Part shown: piece after piece, positions 30,163 through 35,761 of the stretch
Layout of the letters: each line of letters begins with the position of its first letter
How positions within the stretch are numbered: position 1 is the first letter of the stretch
Origin: Paludibacteraceae bacterium
Lineage (GTDB): Bacteria; Bacteroidota; Bacteroidia; Bacteroidales; Paludibacteraceae
DNA length: 35,761 bases
Reading direction: 5' to 3'
NCBI GenBank assembly: GCA_017628395.1
Contig: JAGBZD010000066.1
Coordinates: 1-35,761, forward strand
Program-made: the position numbers and the translations under genes
The notes under the pieces: model-generated
The model's database searches: none
What the model saw: only the letters and a program-made list of their open reading frames with translations
Told to the model about the DNA's origin: nothing

Positions 30163-30449
30163 TGAATTTCTCAGGTATCATATTAGGATTAGTTGCCTTT
30201 TTGTGCATTGGTGTTTTTCACCCCTTAGTGATTAAGGGTGAATACTATTTTGGCACCAAATGTTGGTGGGTGTTTGCGTTGGTAGGTGTGCTGATGTTGG
30301 TTGGCTCGCTATTGATTGAAAATATCTACTTCTCTGTAATATTGGGTGTTATATCTTTCTCTTGCTTTTGGTCTATTCTCGAACTCTTCGAGCAAAAGAA
30401 ACGCGTAGAGCGTGGTTGGTTCCCCAAAAATCCTAAACGCAAAAATTAA
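30162..30449 (+). CDS. DUF4491 family membrane protein
   Basis: 95 residues from ATG 30162, which overlaps the preceding stop. Three hydrophobic segments (about 4-20, 35-53, 57-74) and the family-like sequence HPLVIKGEYYFGTKCWWVF, ending in a basic tail (FEQKKRVERGWFPKNPKRKN). DUF4491 is a small Bacteroidota membrane-protein family of unknown function. Last gene before the convergent terminator. Confidence 0.8.
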   Translation: MNFSGIILGLVAFLCIGVFHPLVIKGEYYFGTKCWWVFALVGVLMLVGSLLIENIYFSVILGVISFSCFWSILELFEQKKRVERGWFPKNPKRKN

Positions 30450-30466
30450 CCAATATCATATTACAC

Positions 30467-30497
30467 AAAAAAAGCGCAGAAATGTCTGCGCTTTTTT
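30467..30497. terminator. Bidirectional terminator between convergent operons
   Basis: AGCGCAGA/TCTGCGCT stem with AATG loop, flanked by A7 and T6, so it can end transcripts from both sides (DUF4491 and pfkA). Confidence 0.9.
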
Positions 30498-30538
30498 ATT
30501 TCTATCTTCGGCTTATCCTCGGCTAAACCGTCCAAAAG

Positions 30539-31522
30539 TTAAATACTGAGAATTTGCATCGCAGACCACTTCTCGGCATTGATATCTTTCTTCTGTTTGA
30601 TAGCTTTGCTGAGTGGCACATATACAATCTCGTCATCCTGCAGGCCGACCATGATATTGCGTTGGTCTTCCAACAATGCTTGCACCGCAGCAATACCCAT
30701 ACGGGATGCCAAGATTCGATCGCTGGCAGAAGGCGAGCCACCGCGTTGCAAGTGACCAAGGATAGTCACACGCGAACTAAACTCAGGGTGCGCCTCTTCC
30801 ATCATCTTTGCCACCGCCTGTGCCCCACCCTCAATAGCATGCTCTTGCACAAGCACGATACTGGAGTTTTTGCTCTTGCGTTTACCTTGACCAATGGCTT
30901 CCTCAATCTGCTCAATAATCGTAGCGCGCTCTGGGATAATAGCGGCTTCTGCACCCGCAGCAATCGCAGCATTCAGCGTCAAGAAACCCGCATCACGACC
31001 CATCACTTCTACCAAGAACACACGCTCGTGACTGGTAGCTGTATCGCGAAGGATATCTACGCAATTCATAATCGTATTGAGCGCTGTATCGTAGCCAATC
31101 GTGGCATCTGTACCCCAGAGGTCATTGTCAATCGTGCCTGGGATACCCACCACAGGAATATTAAACTCCTGTGCAAAGAGTCGTCCACCCGTAAATGATC
31201 CATCTCCGCCAATCACAATCAGCGCATCTATCTCTTCGCGCTTGATGGTTTCGTATGCTTGCTGGCGACCTTCTTTGGTGGTAAACTCGGCACAACGCGC
31301 AGACTTGATGATAGTGCCACCGCGTTGGATAATACCACTCACATCTTGCGTAGTAAAGGGTTTTACTTCGCCATCAATGAGACCTTTGTAGCCACGATAA
31401 ATGGCTTTTACCTTGATGTCATTGGATATGGCTGCACGCGTCACCGCACGCAAAGCAGCATTCATGCCTGGTGCATCGCCTCCTGAGGTGAGGACACCAA
31501 TTGTTTTAGGTTTATATTCCAT
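30539..31522 (-). CDS. pfkA: ATP-dependent 6-phosphofructokinase
   Basis: 327 residues, normal for bacterial PfkA. It phosphorylates fructose 6-phosphate in glycolysis. Motifs: [15 protein letters not shown] near 12-26 (ATP site), YRGYKGLI near 42-49, GGDGS at 105-109, PGTIDND at 128-134 with the catalytic Asp, MGRDAGF and [15 protein letters not shown] (sugar-phosphate site). Last gene of the minus-strand operon; the gap to ispH is 17 bp. The Gly in GGDGS favours ATP over pyrophosphate, where Asp is typical. Confidence 0.95.
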   Translation of the reverse strand: MEYKPKTIGVLTSGGDAPGMNAALRAVTRAAISNDIKVKAIYRGYKGLIDGEVKPFTTQDVSGIIQRGGTIIKSARCAEFTTKEGRQQAYETIKREEIDALIVIGGDGSFTGGRLFAQEFNIPVVGIPGTIDNDLWGTDATIGYDTALNTIMNCVDILRDTATSHERVFLVEVMGRDAGFLTLNAAIAAGAEAAIIPERATIIEQIEEAIGQGKRKSKNSSIVLVQEHAIEGGAQAVAKMMEEAHPEFSSRVTILGHLQRGGSPSASDRILASRMGIAAVQALLEDQRNIMVGLQDDEIVYVPLSKAIKQKKDINAEKWSAMQILSI

Positions 31523-31539
31523 ATATTCTTGCCTTTAAA

Positions 31540-32454
31540 CTATACACTTTCAACTATATACTTCCTAACCTCTTCCATGAGCCACTTAGGTGTGGAGGTG
31601 GCTCCGCAGACACCCACTTTCTCCGCAGCATGACACTGCTGTAGTATCTCTGGCGTTATGTCTGCTGTGCTACTTACAAAAACCGTGCAAGGATTCACCT
31701 CAAGGCAATTTTGAAATAGCACTTTGGCATTTGACGACTTTTTTCCACCCACAAAAATCACCACATTGTTGCTCTTGGCAAAGTCCTGCAAGCGTTTTAC
31801 ACGGTTGGCTACATTGCGGCAAATCGTATCGTGGTACTCAAAGACAATATCCTCTCCTCTCGCCTCGTCACCTATTCGCCTCATCGCCTTAATCTTATCT
31901 ACAATCTGCTGAAACTCTTCCACACTCTTTGTCGTCTGCGAAAAGAGGTAGATTGAGCGCGTGAAGTCCAGTTTATCAAGGTCATGGATGCCTTCAATCA
32001 CGATAGCCGTATTATTGGTTTGCCCCTCCAGACCAATCACTTCTGCGTGTCCTTTCTTGCCAAAAATAACAATCTGTGCTCCCGTACTTTTTCCGTGCAA
32101 TGCTTGGTATGTCTCTCGAATACGCTTTTGCAATTTCAATACGACAGGGCAAGAGGCATCTATAATCTCTATGCCATTTTGTTGGGCAATACGATAGGTG
32201 CTGGGAGGTTCTCCATGCGCGCGCAGGAGCACGCGTACATTATGTAAGGTGCGCAGGTCGTCATAATCAATCGTCTCTAATCCCAGTTTGTCCAAGCGCT
32301 CCACTTCCTGTCCGTTATGCACAATATCGCCCAAGCAGAAGAGTTGTCCCTTCTGCAATTCGCGTTCGGCAGTCTCAATAGCAGTAGTCACTCCGAAGCA
32401 AAAACCCGAATTTTCATCAATCGTTACAATCACTTTTCCGCTTTCAGTTTTCAC
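31540..32454 (-). CDS. ispH: 4-hydroxy-3-methylbut-2-enyl diphosphate reductase
   Basis: 304 residues. IspH carries out the last step of the MEP isoprenoid pathway using a [4Fe-4S] cluster. The three ligands are C19 (SGFCFGV), C102 (DASCPVV) and C212 (DTICRNVANR); the proton-relay Glu is E138 in GHAEV. HNGQE at 46-50, RAHGE near 78-82, GGKKSSNA near 236-243 and GATSTPKWL at the end complete the family pattern. Its start is 3 bp from the cmk stop. Confidence 0.95.
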   Translation of the reverse strand: MKTESGKVIVTIDENSGFCFGVTTAIETAERELQKGQLFCLGDIVHNGQEVERLDKLGLETIDYDDLRTLHNVRVLLRAHGEPPSTYRIAQQNGIEIIDASCPVVLKLQKRIRETYQALHGKSTGAQIVIFGKKGHAEVIGLEGQTNNTAIVIEGIHDLDKLDFTRSIYLFSQTTKSVEEFQQIVDKIKAMRRIGDEARGEDIVFEYHDTICRNVANRVKRLQDFAKSNNVVIFVGGKKSSNAKVLFQNCLEVNPCTVFVSSTADITPEILQQCHAAEKVGVCGATSTPKWLMEEVRKYIVESV

Positions 32455-32457
32455 CTT

Positions 32458-33153
32458 TCATCGCGTAGCACGGTCAAATATATCAATAATATGCTGCATT
32501 TGCTCCTCGCGTGTCATATGGCTATTGTCCACCACAACGGCATCTTCCGCTTGGCGCAACGGACTCTCTGCACGGTGGGTGTCGCGATAATCGCGCTCGT
32601 TAGTAGCACGAAGAACTTCCTCATAATCAGGATTATCGCCTTTAGCTTGCAGTTCCAAGAAACGGCGTTTAGCACGCACCTCTGGCGAAGCGGTAAGGAA
32701 GAGTTTTAGTTCGGCTTGTGGGAAAACCACCGTACCAATATCGCGACCGTCCATCACAATGCCCTTCTCTCCACCCATAGCTTGCTGTTGCGCAACCAGA
32801 AAGGCACGCACCTCTTTGATTGTGGAGATCTGCGAAGCCAACTCGCCTACTTCCAATGTGCGTATTTGCGATTCCACATCCTCTCCGTTCAGCGTAACAT
32901 GCTGTCCGTCTGGTGTTTGAACAAAACCAATATGTATATTGCCCAATTGCGCCAGCAACGCTCCGTTATCCGATTCACTATATCCGATACCCGCCTGTCG
33001 CGCATACAACGCCACTGCGCGGTACATTGCACCTGTATCTACATAGGTATAACCAGCATACTTGGCCAACGCTTTAGCCACAGTCGATTTGCCACAAGAA
33101 GAATAGCCATCAATGGCAACAATGATCCTATTAACCATTTGACAATTTACCAT
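32458..33153 (-). CDS. cmk: Cytidylate kinase
   Basis: Up to 231 residues. Cmk phosphorylates CMP and dCMP. The P-loop is DGYSSCGKST near residues 15-24, followed by YVDTGAMYRAVALYA. MDGRDIGTVVFPQAELK and FLTASPEVRAKRR are the family's middle blocks. The ATG six codons in (33135, MVNRIIVAIDG) is a more usual start than 33153. Second gene of the porQ-cmk-ispH-pfkA operon, 8 bp after porQ. Confidence 0.93.
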   Translation of the reverse strand: MVNCQMVNRIIVAIDGYSSCGKSTVAKALAKYAGYTYVDTGAMYRAVALYARQAGIGYSESDNGALLAQLGNIHIGFVQTPDGQHVTLNGEDVESQIRTLEVGELASQISTIKEVRAFLVAQQQAMGGEKGIVMDGRDIGTVVFPQAELKLFLTASPEVRAKRRFLELQAKGDNPDYEEVLRATNERDYRDTHRAESPLRQAEDAVVVDNSHMTREEQMQHIIDIFDRATR

Positions 33154-33161
33154 TTACAATA

Positions 33162-34178
33162 TTATTTCAAGAAACTATTAATGTCTGTCGATAGCGACAC
33201 TTGATAGGTGAAGTTGCTGTTGGTGTATTGGCTAAGTGCAAAACCCAAGCGGAACTTGTATATCTTCACACCTGCACCCAATGCAAAACCAGCCAAACTG
33301 CGTACATCGGTCAAGTTCATCTCTGCCTGACGACGGTGGTTATAGCTGAGAGTAAGGTAAAACTTCTCGCTCTTTGGCACAATGTCCACTGCCCAAATCG
33401 TATGGCGGAAAAGCATATCATACCACTTTACATCTGATTCCATTGGTGCTATATCCCAACGCTGTAAGTTATGCATTGTCAGCGACAAACGAATAGGAGC
33501 ATGCTTGAGGCGGTAACTCAAACCCAACTCCAGATTGAGAGGCAACATCTCAGTATGCTGTCCAAAATCATCCTCGTAAAAAGTCTTCAGCTGCCAACCG
33601 ATATTGCGCAAGGTGAGTCCCATTTGAAAAGCAGTATCAGCAGTTTGGAAGTGTCCGCCCACATCTGCGCCCATGGCGAAACTGGTATAAGACTCATATA
33701 CGCTCACAATCGGTTTGAGCGCAACTCCGACACGGAACATCGGACCTAATTGTCTGGCGTACATTAAGTTAATGCAAATATCCTTGGCCGTGAACATTCC
33801 GCCCATCAAGTTGCCATTCTCATCGGCATATGCCATGTTTCCGTAGTCCAGATAATGCACACCCGCAGCAAAATAATTGTCATTGTAGTTATGTCCGTAC
33901 AAGACACTACCAAACATGGTTCCCGCAAGGTAATAGGCATAATTGAGTTGCAGTACCTTATCGGTACGCTCAGTCAATAGCGCTGGGTTGCCGAAAGCCA
34001 TACTAATATCATCATCAGCTATTGACACATTATCGCCACCAAGGGCATTGATTCGCGAGGACACAGGCAAATCAAGAAAGTGAAACACACTGCTACCAGC
34101 CCCTTCAATTTGCGCTTGAAGCGGAAGGGCCACGCCGAGCCAAAATAGCAAGAGGTATATGATTTTTTGTTTTTTCAT
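33162..34178 (-). CDS. porQ: Type IX secretion system protein PorQ
   Basis: 338 residues. The signal peptide MKKQKIIYLLLFWLGVALPL is followed by the PorQ-type start (FHFLDLPVSSRINALGGDNV, MAFGNPALL) and repeated beta-barrel strands through the end. PorQ is an outer-membrane barrel of the attachment complex that anchors T9SS cargo in Porphyromonas and relatives. The neighbouring cmk and ispH recall the order in Porphyromonas, which supports the call. It has its own promoter and is the first gene of the operon. Confidence 0.88.
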   Translation of the reverse strand: MKKQKIIYLLLFWLGVALPLQAQIEGAGSSVFHFLDLPVSSRINALGGDNVSIADDDISMAFGNPALLTERTDKVLQLNYAYYLAGTMFGSVLYGHNYNDNYFAAGVHYLDYGNMAYADENGNLMGGMFTAKDICINLMYARQLGPMFRVGVALKPIVSVYESYTSFAMGADVGGHFQTADTAFQMGLTLRNIGWQLKTFYEDDFGQHTEMLPLNLELGLSYRLKHAPIRLSLTMHNLQRWDIAPMESDVKWYDMLFRHTIWAVDIVPKSEKFYLTLSYNHRRQAEMNLTDVRSLAGFALGAGVKIYKFRLGFALSQYTNSNFTYQVSLSTDINSFLK

Positions 34179-34212
34179 TTCCGTGCAAAATTATCCAAAC
34201 TATTTCAATCTA

Positions 34213-34243
34213 CAAAAGTACTACATTTTTTCTAAATCTCCAA
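34213..34243 (-). promoter_or_regulatory. Promoter of the porQ operon
   Basis: On the minus strand TTG (34241-34243), 20 bp, then TACTTTTG (34213-34220), 34 bp before the porQ start. Confidence 0.65.
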
Positions 34244-34311
34244 GTTTTATAGCAAATAGGAAGTGCTTTTTTACATATTTTATATTGTAGAGCATATTTT
34301 TGGCATTTTTT

Positions 34312-34342
34312 TTGGTAAAACGAAATTTATTTCGTACCTTTG
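34312..34342 (+). promoter_or_regulatory. Promoter of the frd operon
   Basis: TTG 34312-34314, 20 bp, TACCTTTG 34335-34342, followed by a 69-bp leader. Confidence 0.75.
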
Positions 34343-34411
34343 CATGTTGATTGTGTAAACTACGCAAAAATTACAATAAACTAAATAAAAACAATTAAAT
34401 TCAAAACATTT

Positions 34412-35128
34412 ATGATGTGGTTAAAAGATTCATCTATTGGCCGTAAACTGGTGATGAGTATCACCGGTTTGGCTTTGGTTTTCTTCTTGCTTTTCCACGG
34501 TGCGATGAACCTCGCGCTTGTGTTCTCAGAGGAGGCCTACAACGTAATCTGCTCTATTCTTGGAGCTAACTGGTATGCATTGATCGCAACTGCTGGCCTT
34601 GCTTTCTTGGTAGTGTTGCACTTTGCTTACGCACTTTATCTCACCATCCAAAACCGTATGGCTCGTGGTAAAGATCGCTATGCTGTGACTGCGAAACGCG
34701 AAGGCGTTGAGTGGGAGTCAGAGAACATGTTGGTGCTCGGTTTTATCGTAATCGGCTTCCTCGTTCTCCACATGGCTAACTTCTGGTTCAAGATGCAGTT
34801 TACTGAGATTATGCACATCTTGGGTGCACACGATTTCTCTGTATCTGAGTTCGCTCCAACCGATGGCGCTGGTCTCGTTAAGGCACTCTTCACCACTCCT
34901 ATCTGGGGTCAAGTGTACTGCGTACTCTACTTGGCATGGCTCGTTGCTTTGTGGTTCCACCTCCGTCACGGCGTATGGTCTGCACTCCACACCATGGGCT
35001 TCAACAACCTCGTATGGATGAAGCGCGTTAAATGCATTGGTGCTATCGTAGCTACACTCGTAGTAGGTCTCTTCGCTGTAGTAGTTCTCTACTACCTCGG
35101 CTACGGAATTGGCCAACTCTGTGCATAA
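34412..35128 (+). CDS. frdC: Fumarate reductase/succinate dehydrogenase cytochrome b subunit
   Basis: 238 residues with five membrane segments, the single-subunit cytochrome b form of Bacteroidota. The family start is MWLKDSSIGRKLVMSITGLA, and the haem-binding His candidates include the one in LFHGAMNL, LVVLHFAYALY, LVLHMANFW and FHLRHGVWSALHTMGF. It anchors the flavoprotein and iron-sulfur subunits at the membrane and exchanges electrons with menaquinone. Two ATGs occur in tandem (34412, 34415). The downstream gene is frdA, 115 bp away. Confidence 0.93.
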   Translation: MMWLKDSSIGRKLVMSITGLALVFFLLFHGAMNLALVFSEEAYNVICSILGANWYALIATAGLAFLVVLHFAYALYLTIQNRMARGKDRYAVTAKREGVEWESENMLVLGFIVIGFLVLHMANFWFKMQFTEIMHILGAHDFSVSEFAPTDGAGLVKALFTTPIWGQVYCVLYLAWLVALWFHLRHGVWSALHTMGFNNLVWMKRVKCIGAIVATLVVGLFAVVVLYYLGYGIGQLCA

Positions 35129-35139
35129 GAAATAATATG

Positions 35140-35235
35140 GTTCAGTAGCCCTCTGGGCTGTTCAGTATAGTTCAGCGCTTCGCGTTCAACATTGAACAAC
35201 ATTGAACCACTTTGAACAATTTTGAACAAAATTTA
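35140..35235 (+). repeat. Phased TTGAAC/GTTCA repeats between frdC and frdA
   Basis: TTGAAC begins at exactly 10-bp steps (35192, 35202, 35212, 35222). Inverted GTTCA occurs at 35140, 35160, 35170 and 35184. A small AGCCC/GGGCT hairpin lies at 35147-35159. The sequence could fold into a leader hairpin or carry phased binding sites. Confidence 0.65.
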
Positions 35236-35243
35236 AACAACAT

Positions 35244-35761
35244 ATGGCAACAAAAAAAGAAACAGCGCAGGTTATCACCCCTGAAATGGCGAAGATCCCT
35301 GCTGGTCCACTCGAGAAGAAATGGACCAATTACAAAGACCATCAGAAGTTGGTCAACCCTGCCAACAAACGTCGTCTTGACGTGATCGTAGTTGGTACTG
35401 GTTTGGCTGGTGCATCGGCTGCGGCTTCACTCGCAGAGATGGGCTTCAATGTTCTCAACTTCTGTATCCAAGACTCTCCACGTCGTGCACACTCTATCGC
35501 AGCACAAGGTGGTATCAACGCGGCTAAGAACTACCAAAACGATGGCGACTCTGTGTATCGCCTCTTCTACGACACTATCAAGGGTGGTGACTACCGTGCT
35601 CGTGAGGCAAACGTTTATCGTCTTGCTGAGGTGAGCAACAGCATCATCGACCAATGTGTGGCTCAAGGTGTTCCTTTCGCTCGCGAGTACGGCGGCTTGC
35701 TCGACAACCGTTCTTTCGGTGGTGCGCAAGTATCTCGTACTTTCTATGCTAAGGGTCAAAC
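35244..35761 (+). CDS. frdA: Fumarate reductase/succinate dehydrogenase flavoprotein subunit, partial
   Basis: 172 codons from ATG 35244, open at the window edge. The FAD dinucleotide-binding motif [19 protein letters not shown] lies near residues 50-68, and [15 protein letters not shown] near 87-101 carries the His that binds FAD covalently in this family. [13 protein letters not shown] and [11 protein letters not shown] follow as usual. Complete catalytic residues are beyond the window. With frdC upstream, this is the catalytic subunit of the fumarate/succinate enzyme in anaerobic respiration. Confidence 0.95.
   Translation, partial: MATKKETAQVITPEMAKIPAGPLEKKWTNYKDHQKLVNPANKRRLDVIVVGTGLAGASAAASLAEMGFNVLNFCIQDSPRRAHSIAAQGGINAAKNYQNDGDSVYRLFYDTIKGGDYRAREANVYRLAEVSNSIIDQCVAQGVPFAREYGGLLDNRSFGGAQVSRTFYAKGQ

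Noticed and set aside
30554-31198. Plus-strand frame of 214 codons
   Set aside because: It lies antisense within pfkA, which is certain.

Overview
The window reads as a chromosomal segment of a member of the Bacteroidota, most likely order Bacteroidales. Three things point there. Nearly every promoter I can find has the phylum's -7 box TACCTTTG, usually with a TTG about 20 bp upstream. The right side carries porQ of the type IX secretion system next to cmk, ispH and pfkA. It also carries a Bacteroidota-style frdC-frdA pair. No ribosomal or transfer RNA gene was recognised. The species cannot be told from this window.

Layout. 1-461 is the end of an IS3-family insertion sequence that runs off the left edge. 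462-970 is gene-free repeat debris. 1049-3411 is a two-gene operon: a membrane protein, then an AAA+ ATPase fused to what looks like a degenerate protein-kinase lobe. 3469-4444 is a structured repeat leader followed by a metallophosphoesterase. 4.6-11.0 kb is a conspicuously AT-rich island that I read as a peptide natural-product (RiPP-like) locus. It holds a PP-loop ATPase, an amidohydrolase, a radical SAM enzyme, a 49-residue candidate precursor ending in CIGCSNSDYGS, a broken methionyl-tRNA synthetase fragment, a UbiV-like/UbiU-like U32 pair and a kinase-like protein.

11.0-15.4 kb is a duplicated accessory module. It has two kptA-like genes (one frameshifted, one with an altered NAD-binding motif) and a gene interrupted by an in-frame TGA. 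It also has two copies of a tiny CxxC protein plus a second small protein, and three promoters that share a perfect palindrome. 15.5-19.2 kb is a second peptide locus: a carboxyethylornithine-synthase-like dehydrogenase, an unknown protein, a radical SAM/SPASM maturase and a 43-residue precursor ending in VCACSAE. 19.3-22.1 kb holds a frameshifted AlbA/Schlafen-type regulator, a tiny ORF and a RhuM-type protein. Each of the three cassettes between 15.5 and 22.1 kb is closed by nearly the same terminator.

22.4-25.5 kb contains small hypothetical genes, three of them preceded by the mosaic leader also seen at 3.47 kb. That leader is a roughly 55-bp covarying palindrome plus four ATTGAC/ATTGTC boxes, paired at 10-bp spacing. 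25.7-35.8 kb is ordinary core chromosome: acyltransferase, DUF819 membrane protein, two outer-membrane beta-barrels and a DUF4491 protein, then the minus-strand operon porQ-cmk-ispH-pfkA, then frdC and the start of frdA.

The two items I would follow first are the 4.6-11 kb locus and the repeat leader. The locus pairs radical SAM, PP-loop and O2-independent-hydroxylase-like proteins with a tiny Cys peptide. The leader's copies differ by compensatory changes and sit 5' of unrelated genes.
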